NCBI GenBank assembly: GCA_003220225.1
Contig: QHRU01000039.1
Coordinates: 1-64,000, forward strand
From: Candidatus Rokuibacteriota bacterium
GTDB taxonomy: Bacteria > Methylomirabilota > Methylomirabilia > Rokubacteriales > CSP1-6
Length of the DNA: 64,000 nt
Direction: 5' to 3'
The notes beneath the pieces were generated by a model, which was given only the letters and a program-made list of their open reading frames with translations, searched no databases and had not been told where the DNA came from. Made by a program: the position numbers and the translations under genes. Each line of letters starts with the position of its first letter. Positions within the stretch are counted from its first letter, which is position 1. This document shows, piece by piece, positions 26,628-37,318 of this stretch.

Positions 26628-27248
26628 ATGGCAGCGCGCGGGCGCAGCTCGAGCGGCACCGCGCGGCTGCTGGTGCTGGTCGGCATCCTCACCGTTCTCG
26701 GCGCGACCTTCGGCGTCGGCGTGTACACCGGCCGCATCTGGTCGGCGCGGGCCGCCGTCGTCGCCGCGCACGCGCCCGAGACCGAGCCGGCCCGCCGCGG
26801 CCCCGGCCGCGGCGGCAGGCTGCCGGAGGCGCCGGCGCCCCAGCTCACGTTCTATCGGGAGCTGACCGCGCCGCTCACCGCGCCGCCGCCGCCGCCCCGG
26901 CCGGCGAAGACCGCGCCGCCGCCGCTCGTGACCGTGCCGCCGCGTCCCGGCGAGCAGGCCGACACCCTCGGCGCCGCGACTCGCGCGCCGACCTCGGGCG
27001 CGCGTGACGGCGCCACGACCCGCTTCACCGTCCAGATCGCGTCCTACCGCGTGCGCCCGCCCGCCGAGGCGCTCCGCGAGTCGCTCGCCTCCGCCGGCCA
27101 CGACGCGCGCGTGGTGGAAGCCGACGCCAACGGCCCGGTCTACCGCGTGCAGGTCGGTGACCTCCCCACGCGCGAGGCCGCGCGCGCGCTGGCGGTGCGC
27201 CTCAGCGGCGAGCGGTCGTCGGTCACACCCTTCGTCACGACGCGCTGA
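26628..27248 (+). CDS. SPOR-domain membrane protein
   Basis: 206 residues. A short cytoplasmic N-terminus, one transmembrane helix (LLVLVGILTVLGATFGVGVYTG), a Pro/Ala-rich periplasmic linker and a C-terminal SPOR domain (FTVQIASYRVRPPAEALRES, then VYRVQVGDLPTREAARALA). SPOR domains bind denuded glycan strands at the septum, so a role in cell division or envelope remodelling is likely. It starts directly after the argS stop, a common order in many bacteria. Confidence 0.85.
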   Translation: MAARGRSSSGTARLLVLVGILTVLGATFGVGVYTGRIWSARAAVVAAHAPETEPARRGPGRGGRLPEAPAPQLTFYRELTAPLTAPPPPPRPAKTAPPPLVTVPPRPGEQADTLGAATRAPTSGARDGATTRFTVQIASYRVRPPAEALRESLASAGHDARVVEADANGPVYRVQVGDLPTREAARALAVRLSGERSSVTPFVTTR

Positions 27249-27249
27249 C

Positions 27250-27786
27250 GTGACGACGCCGCGCCCCGGCCGCGTGCTGATCAGCGAGCCCGAGCTGCGG
27301 ACGCGTATCGGCGAGCTGGGGCAGCAGATCGCGCGCGATTACGCCGGGGAGACTCCGGTGCTCGTCGGCGTGCTCCAGGGCGCCTTCCTCTTCATGGCCG
27401 ACCTCGTGCGCGCGATCCCCGGCGACATCACCACCGACTTCATCGGCCTCGCCTCCTATGCCGGCGGCAACCGCTCTTCCGGCCAGGTTCGCATCGTGTC
27501 CGATCTCGCGATGCCGGTCGAGAACCGCCACGTGGTCGTCGTCGAGGACATCGTCGACACGGGGCTCACGATCTCGTATCTGCGGCGTAACCTCGAGGCG
27601 CGCCATCCGCGCACCCTTCGCGTGTGCGCGCTGGTGGACAAGATCGAGCGGCGTCAGGTGGACGTCCGCATCGACTACGTCGGCTTCACGATCCCGAACG
27701 TGTTCGTGGTCGGCTACGGCTTCGACTTCGGTGGCCTCTACCGCAACCTGCCGTACGTCGCCGCGCTCGACGAGACGCCGCCGTGA
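27250..27786 (+). CDS. hpt: hypoxanthine phosphoribosyltransferase
   Basis: 178 residues, normal length. It salvages hypoxanthine and guanine to IMP and GMP using PRPP. The PRPP-binding motif [13 protein letters not shown] is clear, with [14 protein letters not shown] (the PPi loop region) before it and the late [20 protein letters not shown] block. GTG start at 27250, one base after the SPOR gene stop. Placement just upstream of ftsH is a conserved bacterial arrangement. Confidence 0.95.
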   Translation: MTTPRPGRVLISEPELRTRIGELGQQIARDYAGETPVLVGVLQGAFLFMADLVRAIPGDITTDFIGLASYAGGNRSSGQVRIVSDLAMPVENRHVVVVEDIVDTGLTISYLRRNLEARHPRTLRVCALVDKIERRQVDVRIDYVGFTIPNVFVVGYGFDFGGLYRNLPYVAALDETPP

Positions 27787-27825
27787 CGCGACGTGTCAGC
27801 CCCCGTGCAGCCTTCGACGCTGTGC

Positions 27826-27831
27826 TACACT
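27826..27831 (+). promoter_or_regulatory. extended -10-like site before ftsH
   Basis: TGC directly followed by TACACT resembles an extended -10 element. It ends 7 bases before the ftsH ATG, so a transcript from it would be almost leaderless. No -35 at 17 bases. Confidence 0.35.
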
Positions 27832-27838
27832 GGCAGCG

Positions 27839-29656
<1,818 letters not shown>

Positions 29657-29660
29657 GGAA

Positions 29661-29725
29661 ATGGGGGGCCCGGAAACGGCCGCGCGTCTCTGTTGAACAT
29701 GGGGGGCCACGAAATGGCCCCCCAT
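29661..29725 (+). repeat. 21-bp near-direct repeat and perfect hairpin between ftsH and CPBP gene
   Basis: A 21-base unit starting ATGGGGGGCC occurs at 29661-29681 and 29699-29719 with 18 of 21 bases the same. The second copy runs into a perfect 11-bp stem, ATGGGGGGCCA (29699-29709) with TGGCCCCCCAT (29715-29725), with a 5-base loop. No T-tract follows, so it is not a standard terminator. It covers the likely start codons of the next gene. Confidence 0.7.
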
Positions 29726-30424
29726 ACCCCCCCGCCGCTGTCTTTCGTGCGCCGCGGGCTCGTCTTCGAGACGGTCACGGTGTGCGCGGTCACGCTGCTG
29801 CCCCCGCTCACGGTGTCCACGCTGATGGCGTCGTCGCCGACGATGTTCCGCCATGCCGCGCTGATGGGCCCCGCCGGCGTCGCCCTGGGCATCCTCCAGG
29901 CGCTGCTCGGGCTCCTGCTCGTGCGCTACATCCTCTTTGTGCGCGGCGAAACCCCGGCCGACATCGGGTTCCGGCCCGGCCTGCGCCCGGTCCTCGAGTC
30001 GGTGCCGCTCGTCGGCGTCGCCTACGCGGGGGCCCTGCTGACGGTGCTGGCGCTGCACGGCTCCGTCATGGCCGAGGCCGCGACGCAGCGCGCCCGCACC
30101 GCCTTCATGACCAGCTCGGCGCCGCTGACGTTCGTCTACGTGATCGTGGGGCCGCTCTTCGAGGAGACGATCGTGCGCGCCTACCTCATGACGCGGCTGA
30201 CGACGCTCGGGCTCTCGACGCCGACGGTCGTGCTGGCGAGCGCGGTGCTCCAGACGGCGTATCACACGTATCAGGGGCTCGCGTGGGCGCTCGTGTACCT
30301 GCCGATCTTCCTCACGTTCGCGGTGTACTTCGCGTGGCGCCGGAACGCGGTGGCGCCCGTCCTGAGCCACGTCACGGTGGACCTCGTCGCCTGGGCCGCG
30401 ATCTACTCGGGGCTGGCCCGCTGA
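29699..30424 (+). CDS. CPBP-family intramembrane metalloprotease
   Basis: About 241 residues with some seven hydrophobic helices. The CPBP (CAAX protease and bacteriocin-processing) motifs are in order: LFEETIVRAYL (EExxxR), TAYHTYQG (His in motif 2) and APVLSHVTVD (His/Asp in motif 3). It would cut within the membrane; the substrate is unknown. The start is uncertain between ATG 29699 and ATG 29714, which both lie inside a perfect hairpin, with TTG 29693 also in frame. Confidence 0.8.
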   Translation: MGGHEMAPHTPPPLSFVRRGLVFETVTVCAVTLLPPLTVSTLMASSPTMFRHAALMGPAGVALGILQALLGLLLVRYILFVRGETPADIGFRPGLRPVLESVPLVGVAYAGALLTVLALHGSVMAEAATQRARTAFMTSSAPLTFVYVIVGPLFEETIVRAYLMTRLTTLGLSTPTVVLASAVLQTAYHTYQGLAWALVYLPIFLTFAVYFAWRRNAVAPVLSHVTVDLVAWAAIYSGLAR

Positions 30425-30461
30425 CGCTGCCGTGGGCGCCGGGCGGATGGTATCGTGAGAC

Positions 30462-31313
30462 ATGTCCCGCCGATCCCGGGCCGAACTCGCCGGCGTCATA
30501 CTCGGTGACGCGTCGCCCGTCGCGGTCATGGGCGTGATCAACGTGAGCCCGGAGTCCTTCCACGCGGGGTCCGTGTACCACGGTGAGGAGGCGGTGCTGA
30601 GGGCCGCGCTCGGCATGGTCGAGGCGGGCGCGGCGCTGATCGACGTCGGCGCCCGGTCGAGCGCGCCCTATCTCGAGACCGGCATCAGCGAGGCCGAGGA
30701 GACGGAGAGGCTCGTGCGCGCGGTCGGCGCGCTCGTCGCGAAGCTGCCGGTGCCGGTGTCGGCCGACACGTCGCGCCCCCGCGTGGCGCGCGCGGCGCTC
30801 GAGGCCGGCGCGCGCGTCGTGAACGACGTCTCCGCGCTCGCCGAGCCGGCCCTCGCCCGCGTCGTCACCGAGCACGACGCCGCCCTGATCCTGATGGCGG
30901 CGCCGGGGCCCGGCCGCGTCCTCGACGCGCCGGTGGCGAGCGTGACGCGGATCCTGACAACGGCGCTGGCGGCGGCGCGCGCGGCGGGCGTGCCCGAGGA
31001 GCGGATCGTGCTCGACCCCGGCATCGGCTTCTTCCGCGACGCCGGCGTCGTCTGGCACGCCTGGGACGTCGCGGTGCTCGCGGGCCTCCCGGCCCTCGCC
31101 GCGCTCGGGCGCCCGCTGTGCGTCGGCGTCTCGCGCAAGTCCTTCGTGGGCGCGATCACCGGACGCGACGATCCGGCCGCGCGGCTGCCCGGCTCGCTGG
31201 CGGCCACGGCGGCGGCCGTGCTCGGCGGCGCCGCCCTCATCCGCGCCCACGACGTGGCGGAGACGGTGGACGCGGTACGCGTGGCCGAGCGCGTGCGGAG
31301 AGCGGCGCCGTGA
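30462..31313 (+). CDS. folP: dihydropteroate synthase
   Basis: 283 residues, TIM barrel. It condenses p-aminobenzoate with hydroxymethyl-dihydropterin diphosphate in folate synthesis. Motifs are MGVINVSPESF near residue 24, IDVGARSSAPY, VSADTSRPRVARAAL, VNDVSAL, IVLDPGIGFF and VGVSRKSFVG. It opens the conserved folP-cdaA-cdaR-glmM block, with GTGA overlap to cdaA. A TATCGT hexamer ends 5 bases before the ATG. Confidence 0.93.
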   Translation: MSRRSRAELAGVILGDASPVAVMGVINVSPESFHAGSVYHGEEAVLRAALGMVEAGAALIDVGARSSAPYLETGISEAEETERLVRAVGALVAKLPVPVSADTSRPRVARAALEAGARVVNDVSALAEPALARVVTEHDAALILMAAPGPGRVLDAPVASVTRILTTALAAARAAGVPEERIVLDPGIGFFRDAGVVWHAWDVAVLAGLPALAALGRPLCVGVSRKSFVGAITGRDDPAARLPGSLAATAAAVLGGAALIRAHDVAETVDAVRVAERVRRAAP

Positions 31314-32158
31314 CGCCGGGGGCCTTCGGCTGGCGCGACGCGCTCGACGTCGTGCTCGTGGCGCTCGTCATCTATCGGATCTTCACGCTCTTCCGCGGCA
31401 CGCGCGCCATGCAGATGCTCGTCGGCGTCGGCGTGCTGGTGGCGGCGTCGCTGGCCGCGCGCCAGCTCGAGCTGCACAGCCTCGGCTGGCTGCTCGACAC
31501 GCTGTGGTCCTTCTGGGTGGTGGTGCTGGTCGTGCTCTTCCAGCCCGAGCTGCGGCGCGCGCTCACGTCGATCGGCCACGCGGCGGTGCTGCGCACGCTC
31601 TTCGGCGGCGGCGGCGTCGAGACGGTGCGCGTGGTGGACGAGATCGCGTCGGTCGCCGGCTCGCTGGCCGAGCGGCGGATCGGCGCGCTCATCGTGATCG
31701 AGCGCGGGACCGGCCTGCGGCAGTACGCGGAGCTGGGCGTCGCCCTCGACGCCCTCGTGTCCGCCGATCTGCTGACGAGCCTCTTCCTGCCGTACTCGCC
31801 GCTGCACGACGGCGCTGCCTTCATCCGCGACGACCGCGTGGTCGCGGCCGGCTGCTTCCTGCCGCTCTCGCGCAACCTCCAGCTCGCCCGCCAGCTCGGC
31901 ACGCGGCATCGCGCGGCGCTCGGCGTGACCGAGGAGACCGACGCGGTGGCGGTGGTCGTCTCCGAGGAGACCGGCCGCCTCTCCCTGGCCGTGGACGGCG
32001 GCATCGAGGCGCTGGCCGGCCCCGACGGGCTGCGCCGGCGCCTGCTCACGCTGCTGGGCGCCAAGACCGAGGGCGTGCCGGCGTTCTGGCGTGGCTGGCT
32101 GCGCGCCCTGCGCTTCCGCGCGCGCCCGGCGGGGCCGCCGTCCTCGTCCGCGCACTGA
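31310..32158 (+). CDS. cdaA: diadenylate cyclase (c-di-AMP synthase)
   Basis: 282 residues, CdaA/DacA type. Three N-terminal membrane helices (within residues 8-75) are followed by the DAC domain with the two catalytic motifs LHDGAAFI (DGA) and GTRHRAALG (RHR). It makes the second messenger c-di-AMP from two ATP at the membrane. GTG start at 31310 overlaps the folP stop, and the stop overlaps the cdaR ATG (TGATG). The C-terminal tail after residue 240 is low-complexity. Confidence 0.95.
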   Translation: MTPGAFGWRDALDVVLVALVIYRIFTLFRGTRAMQMLVGVGVLVAASLAARQLELHSLGWLLDTLWSFWVVVLVVLFQPELRRALTSIGHAAVLRTLFGGGGVETVRVVDEIASVAGSLAERRIGALIVIERGTGLRQYAELGVALDALVSADLLTSLFLPYSPLHDGAAFIRDDRVVAAGCFLPLSRNLQLARQLGTRHRAALGVTEETDAVAVVVSEETGRLSLAVDGGIEALAGPDGLRRRLLTLLGAKTEGVPAFWRGWLRALRFRARPAGPPSSSAH

Positions 32159-32802
32159 TGCTGGCGGCGCTCGCGCGCAACTGGGAGCTCAAGCTGCTCG
32201 CCCTCATCCTGGCGGTGGTCGTCTGGTTCTTCGTCGTGAGCGCCAACCGGAGCCAGTTCGGCTTCGCCGCGCCCCTCGAGTACGTCGGCCTCGAGCCGGG
32301 GATGGTCCTCGTGGGCACGCAGCGCGAGGCCGTCGACGTGCAGGTGGAGGCGGCGCGCTGGGCGGCCGCGCGGCTGGCGCCGGCGGACGTCCGCGTGCGC
32401 GTGGACCTCTCGCGCGCGCGAGAGGGCGACAACACGCTGCAGCTCTCGGCGGACGACGTGCAGGCGCCCGCGGGCATCAACGTGGTGCGCGTCTCGCCGA
32501 ACTGGGTCCGCGTCGCCGTCGCCACCGCCGCCACGCGCGCGCTGCGCGTCGTGCCGCAGCTGCGCGGCTCGCCGCCGCCCGACGTCCAGCTGGGCCGCGT
32601 GGTCGTCGAGCCGCCGACTGTCCAGGTGAAGGGCCCCCGCACTACAATCGAGGAGCGGGCGACGGTGGAGACGGCCCCGGTGGACGTCACGGGCCTCCGC
32701 CAGAGCGTCACGCGCACGGTCGGGCTGCTCCTGCCCGATTCCGTGTATCCCACGACCCAGAGGACGGTGCAGGTGACCGTCGAGATTCGGCGCGACCGGT
32801 GA
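32158..32802 (+). CDS. cdaR: CdaR-like YbbR-domain regulator of CdaA
   Basis: 214 residues. One N-terminal transmembrane helix (LLALILAVVVWFFVVSA) and two YbbR-type extracytoplasmic repeats (starting near PLEYVGLEPGMVL and RVVPQLRGSPPPDVQLG). YbbR proteins bind and regulate CdaA. The number of repeats is lower than in the four-repeat Firmicutes protein. Overlaps join it to cdaA and to glmM. Confidence 0.85.
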   Translation: MLAALARNWELKLLALILAVVVWFFVVSANRSQFGFAAPLEYVGLEPGMVLVGTQREAVDVQVEAARWAAARLAPADVRVRVDLSRAREGDNTLQLSADDVQAPAGINVVRVSPNWVRVAVATAATRALRVVPQLRGSPPPDVQLGRVVVEPPTVQVKGPRTTIEERATVETAPVDVTGLRQSVTRTVGLLLPDSVYPTTQRTVQVTVEIRRDR

Positions 32803-34151
32803 GCAATCGTCTGTTCGGCACGGACGGCATCCGCGGTGTGGCCAACGAGCCGCCGCTGACGCCGGACCTCGCGTATCGCGTCGGCCGCGAGCTCGTGGCC
32901 ACGCTGATCGCGCAGCAGGGCGGCGAGCGCGTGAGACTCGTGATCGGCCGCGACACGCGCCTCTCGGGGGCGCTGCTCGAGGCGGCCATGGTGGCGGGTC
33001 TCCTCTCCGCCGGCGCCGACTGCTACACGGTCGGCGTGCTCCCGACGCCGGGCATCGCGCTCCTCACGCGCGCGCTCGATGCCCACGGCGGCATCGTGCT
33101 CTCCGCCTCCCACAACCCGTTCCAGGACAACGGCATCAAGCTCTTCTCGGCGCAGGGCACGAAGTTCCCCGACGCGTGGGAGGAGCAGATCGAGGCACGG
33201 CTGGCGGCGGCGGACGTGGCGCCGCGCGCGCACGGCGCCGACATCGGCCGCCTCGTCCACTACGACCGCGCGGAGAAGTACTACGTCGACTTCCTCACGC
33301 GCTGTTTCCCGCTGGACCTCGCCGGACTCGCCGTGGTCATCGACTGCGCGCACGGCGCGACGTTCCGCGTGGGGCCGAGCGTCTTCCGGCGGCTCGGCGC
33401 GCGCGTGGTGGCCATGTCGGCGCGGCCCAACGGGACCAATATCAACACGGCCTGCGGCGCGCTGCACCCCGAGGGGCTGCAGAAGCGGCTGCGCGCGGCC
33501 CGCGCCGACGTCGGCTTCGCCTTCGACGGCGACGGCGACCGGCTGATCTCGGTGGATCACCTCGGCGAGATCCGCGACGGCGACTACGCGCTGGCCATCG
33601 CGGGCCGCCACATGGCCAGCCAGCACCGCCTCAAGGCCAACCTCGTGGTCACCACCGTGATGGCCAACCTCGGCCTCGACGAGTCGCTCAAGGCGGCGGG
33701 CATCCGCATGGTGAAGACGCAGGTGGGCGACCGCTACGTGCACGAGGAGATGCAAAAGAGCGGCGCCAACCTCGGCGGCGAGCAGTCGGGCCACCTGTTG
33801 TTCCCCGACTACATGCCCACCGGGGACGGGATCCTCTCGGCGCTCGCGCTCCTGTCGGTCGTGCGCGAGACGGGCGAGCCGCTGGCCTCGCTCGCGACCT
33901 GCATGCGCAAGTTCCCCCAGGTGCTCGTCAACGTCCCCGTGCGCAGCAAGCCGCCCATCGACTCCATCCCCGGCCTCGGCGATCGCGTCGGCGCGTTCGA
34001 GACGGAGATGAACGGCAGCGGGCGCGTGCTGATCCGCTACTCCGGCACCGAGGCGCTCGCGCGGGTGATGATCGAGGGCGCCGACGCCGCCCGCATCCAG
34101 GCGATGGCCGACGAGCTGGCCGGCGTCATCCGGACCCAGATCGGCGCGTGA
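32799..34151 (+). CDS. glmM: phosphoglucosamine mutase
   Basis: 450 residues, normal length. It interconverts glucosamine-6-phosphate and glucosamine-1-phosphate for peptidoglycan and LPS precursors. The N-terminus LFGTDGIRGVAN, the phosphoserine loop SASHNPFQDNGIK, the Mg site FDGDGDR, the sugar loop GGEQSGHLL and the phosphate-binding RYSGTEALARV are all in place. GTG at 32799 overlaps the cdaR stop. Grouping with cdaA/cdaR is widespread, and GlmM can bind CdaA in Firmicutes. Confidence 0.96.
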   Translation: MSNRLFGTDGIRGVANEPPLTPDLAYRVGRELVATLIAQQGGERVRLVIGRDTRLSGALLEAAMVAGLLSAGADCYTVGVLPTPGIALLTRALDAHGGIVLSASHNPFQDNGIKLFSAQGTKFPDAWEEQIEARLAAADVAPRAHGADIGRLVHYDRAEKYYVDFLTRCFPLDLAGLAVVIDCAHGATFRVGPSVFRRLGARVVAMSARPNGTNINTACGALHPEGLQKRLRAARADVGFAFDGDGDRLISVDHLGEIRDGDYALAIAGRHMASQHRLKANLVVTTVMANLGLDESLKAAGIRMVKTQVGDRYVHEEMQKSGANLGGEQSGHLLFPDYMPTGDGILSALALLSVVRETGEPLASLATCMRKFPQVLVNVPVRSKPPIDSIPGLGDRVGAFETEMNGSGRVLIRYSGTEALARVMIEGADAARIQAMADELAGVIRTQIGA

Positions 34152-34558
34152 ACGTCCGCGGCATCGGCGTGGACCTCGTCCGGATCCCGCGCATGCGCGA
34201 CGTCATCGCGCGCTGGGACGAGCGCTTCCTGCGCCGCGTCTTCACGGAGGGCGAGATCGCCTACTGCCGCGCGCGGCGCGATCCCGTGCCCCACTTCGCC
34301 GCGCGCTTCGCGGCCAAGGAGGCGGCCACGAAGGCGCTCGGCAGCGGGCTGAGCCTCGGCGTGCGCTGGCGCGATCTCGAGGTCTGCCGCGAGCGCGGCC
34401 AGGCGCCGCGCCTGGTGCTCCACGGCCGCGCGCGCGAGCTGGGTCTGGCCCGCGGCGGCCGTCACATGCTGCTGGCCCTGACCCACGACGGCGACTACGC
34501 GCTCGCGCAGGCGATGCTCGTGGACGATGACCCGCACCGGGCTCCGGCGACTCGTTAG
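34148..34558 (+). CDS. acpS: holo-[acyl-carrier-protein] synthase
   Basis: 136 residues. It transfers the 4'-phosphopantetheine arm of CoA to acyl carrier proteins. Motifs are GIGVDLVRIPRM at the start with the metal Asp, and FAARFAAKEAATKALG with the catalytic/metal Glu; LALTHDGDYALAQA closes the fold. GTG start overlaps glmM. It could serve the ACP of the ketosynthase cluster 10 kb downstream as well as fatty acid synthesis. Confidence 0.93.
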   Translation: MNVRGIGVDLVRIPRMRDVIARWDERFLRRVFTEGEIAYCRARRDPVPHFAARFAAKEAATKALGSGLSLGVRWRDLEVCRERGQAPRLVLHGRARELGLARGGRHMLLALTHDGDYALAQAMLVDDDPHRAPATR

Positions 34559-35294
34559 CGTGGCCGCCGGACCGCTCGTCCTGTTCGGCTGCGCGACCCA
34601 CGCCGTCGAGTTCCCGCCGCAGACGCCGCGCGGCCACATCGCGGCGCGGCCCGGACGGCCCGGCCTCGTGGTGGCGGCCCCGCACGGCTCGTCCGACGTG
34701 CAGACGGGCGAGATCGCCGCCGAGGTCGCGCGGCGCACGGGCTTCGGTCTCGTGGTCGCCACCGGCTTCAACCTCGAGCCCGACACGCGCGAGCGTCCGG
34801 GCCGCCGCTACCAGGTCAACCGCCCCTTCGAGGGGGCGCCGAGTCGGCCGCCGTCGGAGGACACGGCGAGCGCGGGCGCGCGGCTGGTCTACGAGACGTT
34901 CGAGCGGCGCGTGCGCGAGATCGCGCAGGGTCCCCTCCGCTTCTACGCGGAGATCCACGGCAACAACCGGCGCGAGTCCGCCAACCGGATCGAGATCGCG
35001 ACCGTCGGCGTCGACAAGGAATATGCCCAGCGGTTGCGCGCGCTCTGCGAGCTGGTCCGCGACGCCCACCTGCGCGGTCACGCCCAGGCCCCGCGGCTCG
35101 AGGTGCTGGTCGAGCCGGCGGACCCGATCTTCTACGCGGCCTCCGGCGCCAAGCGCGAGGGAATACTGAAGCTGCCGGAGCGCGCCGTCCACATCGAGCT
35201 GCCGAAGGCGGCGCGCGTGGAGTTCCGCGACCTCTACACGGCCATCCTGGCCGACTTCGTGGCCCAGGCGGTGACCCTGCCACGAGGCCGCTGA
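34527..35294 (+). CDS. lipoprotein with N-formylglutamate amidohydrolase-like core
   Basis: 255 residues. A lipobox signal (LVSVAAGPLVLFGC) suggests a lipid-anchored envelope protein. LVVAAPHGSSDVQTGEIAAEV, then LVVATGFNLEPD, YQVNRPFEG and RFYAEIHGNN resemble the N-formylglutamate amidohydrolase/hippurate-hydrolase-like zinc fold, with His in APHGS and EIHGN as possible ligands. The assignment is by pattern only. The ATG at 34527 overlaps acpS by 32 bases; GTG at 34560 is in frame but would shorten the signal peptide. Confidence 0.65.
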   Translation: MTRTGLRRLVSVAAGPLVLFGCATHAVEFPPQTPRGHIAARPGRPGLVVAAPHGSSDVQTGEIAAEVARRTGFGLVVATGFNLEPDTRERPGRRYQVNRPFEGAPSRPPSEDTASAGARLVYETFERRVREIAQGPLRFYAEIHGNNRRESANRIEIATVGVDKEYAQRLRALCELVRDAHLRGHAQAPRLEVLVEPADPIFYAASGAKREGILKLPERAVHIELPKAARVEFRDLYTAILADFVAQAVTLPRGR

Positions 35295-36853
35295 TGCGGC
35301 CCGTCCTCACCGCCGAGGAGATGCGGCGCGTGGACGCGCGCGCCGTCGCCGATCTCGGGATCCCCGGTCCCACGCTCATGGAGAACGCCGGCCGCGGCGC
35401 CGCCGAGACCCTGCTGGCCGCGCTGCCCGAGCGCGGTCTGCGCGTGCGCGGCCTGAGGGTCGCGATCGTGTGCGGCGGGGGCGGCAATGCCGGCGACGGC
35501 TTCGTCGTCGCGCGCCGCCTCAAGCACGCCGGCGCGCGGCCGGACGTGCTGCTGACCGCGCCGCCGGACGCGCTGCGGGGCGACGCTGCGCTCAAGTACC
35601 AGGAGCTGCGTCGCGTCGGCATCGTCGCGCGCGTCGTCGAGGACGCCGCGAAAGCGACTCCCGCGCTGGAGCGCGCCGGCGTGATCGTCGACGCGCTGCT
35701 CGGCACCGGCGCGCACGGGGCGCCGGCGCCGCTCGTCGCCGCCCTGATCGAGGCGATCAACGCGAGCGGCCGGCCGGTCGTCGCCCTCGACGTGCCGTCG
35801 GGGCTTCCGGCGGACGGCGGCGTTCCGGAGGGTCCCGTCGTGAGTGCCTGGCTCACGCCGACCTTCGCCGCACCGAAGCTCGGCCTCGTGCTCGGCCCCG
35901 GCGCCGAGCGGGCCGGCCGCGTCAGCGTCGTGCCGATCGGCGTGCCCGAGGCCGAGGTCGCGCGTGACGCCCGGACGTTCGTGCTCGAAGCCTCGGACGT
36001 CGCGCCGCTCTTTCCGCGTCGTCCGCGTGACGTCCACAAGGGCACCTACGGCCATCTGCTCGTCGTCGCCGGCTCCGTCGGCAAGACGGGGGCCGCCGCG
36101 CTCTGCGCCCGCGCGGCGCTGCGCGCCGGCGTCGGCCTCGTGACCGTGGGCACCCCGACGAGCGCTCAGCCGACCGTCGCCGCGCTGTCGCTGGAGGCGA
36201 TGACCGAGCCGCTGCCCGAGACGGCGGCGCGCACGCTCGCGGTCACGGCGCGCGAGCCGCTCGCCGCGCTGGCGGAGGCGCGCGACGCGGTGGCGATCGG
36301 CCCGGGCCTCGGCCTCGACCATGAGACGCGCGGGCTGGTGCGCGACCTGGTGGGGACGCTGGCGCGGCCGATGGCCGTCGATGCCGATGCGCTCACGGCG
36401 CTCGCGGATCACCTGCACGTGCTGCGCGGCGTGCACGCGGCGCGCGTGCTCACGCCCCATCCCGGCGAGATGGCCCGCCTCGTCGGCGCGACGGTCGACG
36501 ACGTGCAGCGCGACCGGATCGGCGTCGCGCGCGCGTTCGCCACCACGCACGGCGTCTACCTCGTGCTCAAGGGCGCGCGCACGCTGATCGCCGGGCCCGA
36601 CGGCCGCGTCCTGATCAATCCCACCGGCAACGCCGGCATGGCCAGCGGCGGCACGGGCGACGTGCTGACGGGGATCCTCGGCGCGCTGCTCGCGCGCGGC
36701 ATCGACGCCGCGCGCGCGGCGCCGGGCGCCGTCTACCTGCACGGCCTCGCCGGCGACGTCGCGGCGGAGCGGGTGGGGGAAGAGGCGCTGATCGCGAGCG
36801 ACCTCATCGAGGCGCTCGCCGAGGCGTTCCGTCGGCTCGCGGATGCGCGCTAA
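35294..36853 (+). CDS. nnr: bifunctional NAD(P)H-hydrate epimerase / ADP-dependent dehydratase
   Basis: 519 residues. The N-terminal YjeF_N epimerase (about 1-215) has MENAGRGAAE, VCGGGGNAGDGFVVARRL and VIVDALLGTG. The C-terminal carbohydrate-kinase-like dehydratase (about 230-515) has HKGTYGHLLVVAGS, IGPGLG, LTPHPGEMARL and ASGGTGDVLTGILGALLA. The enzyme repairs damaged NAD(P)H hydrates. It is TGATG-coupled to the previous gene and overlaps tsaE by 11 bases, the usual neighbour. Confidence 0.94.
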   Translation: MRPVLTAEEMRRVDARAVADLGIPGPTLMENAGRGAAETLLAALPERGLRVRGLRVAIVCGGGGNAGDGFVVARRLKHAGARPDVLLTAPPDALRGDAALKYQELRRVGIVARVVEDAAKATPALERAGVIVDALLGTGAHGAPAPLVAALIEAINASGRPVVALDVPSGLPADGGVPEGPVVSAWLTPTFAAPKLGLVLGPGAERAGRVSVVPIGVPEAEVARDARTFVLEASDVAPLFPRRPRDVHKGTYGHLLVVAGSVGKTGAAALCARAALRAGVGLVTVGTPTSAQPTVAALSLEAMTEPLPETAARTLAVTAREPLAALAEARDAVAIGPGLGLDHETRGLVRDLVGTLARPMAVDADALTALADHLHVLRGVHAARVLTPHPGEMARLVGATVDDVQRDRIGVARAFATTHGVYLVLKGARTLIAGPDGRVLINPTGNAGMASGGTGDVLTGILGALLARGIDAARAAPGAVYLHGLAGDVAAERVGEEALIASDLIEALAEAFRRLADAR

Positions 36854-37283
36854 GCTCACCACGACCTCGCCCGAAGCGACCGACGCCGCGGGAGAGCGCC
36901 TCGGCGCGACGCTGGGACCGGGCGACGTCGTCGCGCTCACCGGTGAGCTCGGCGCCGGCAAGACGGTCTTCGTGCAGGGGCTCGTGCGCGCGCTCGGCGT
37001 GACGAGCGGCGCCACCAGCCCGACCTTCGTGCTCGTCAACGAGTACCGCGGCCGCCTGCCGGTGCACCACGTGGACGCGTACCGCACGACCACCCTCACC
37101 GAGCTGCTCGACCTCGGCCTCGAGGAGCTGATCGACGGCGGCGGCGTCACGGTGATCGAATGGGCCGAGCGGCTCGAGCCGCTGGTGCCGGCCCGCGCCG
37201 TACGCGTCAACATCGCCGGCGTCGGCGACGAGCCGCGCGAGATCACGATCGACGACCGGCGTACGACCGCTCGAGCGACGTGA
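36843..37283 (+). CDS. tsaE: tRNA threonylcarbamoyladenosine biosynthesis ATPase TsaE
   Basis: 146 residues. The P-loop is ELGAGKTVFVQGL, followed by ATSPTFVLVNEY and HHVDAYR, and IEWAERL near the end. It works with TsaB/TsaD to make t6A37 on tRNAs reading ANN codons. It overlaps the end of nnr by 11 bases, a frequent arrangement. Confidence 0.94.
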   Translation: MRAKLTTTSPEATDAAGERLGATLGPGDVVALTGELGAGKTVFVQGLVRALGVTSGATSPTFVLVNEYRGRLPVHHVDAYRTTTLTELLDLGLEELIDGGGVTVIEWAERLEPLVPARAVRVNIAGVGDEPREITIDDRRTTARAT

Positions 37284-37318
37284 TCGGGACGCTGGCAACC
37301 GCCGCCACATCCGTAGCA

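Noticed and set aside
27781-27838. Standard -35/-10 pair for ftsH
   Set aside because: No -35-like hexamer at 16-18 bases from TACACT; only an extended -10 can be supported.
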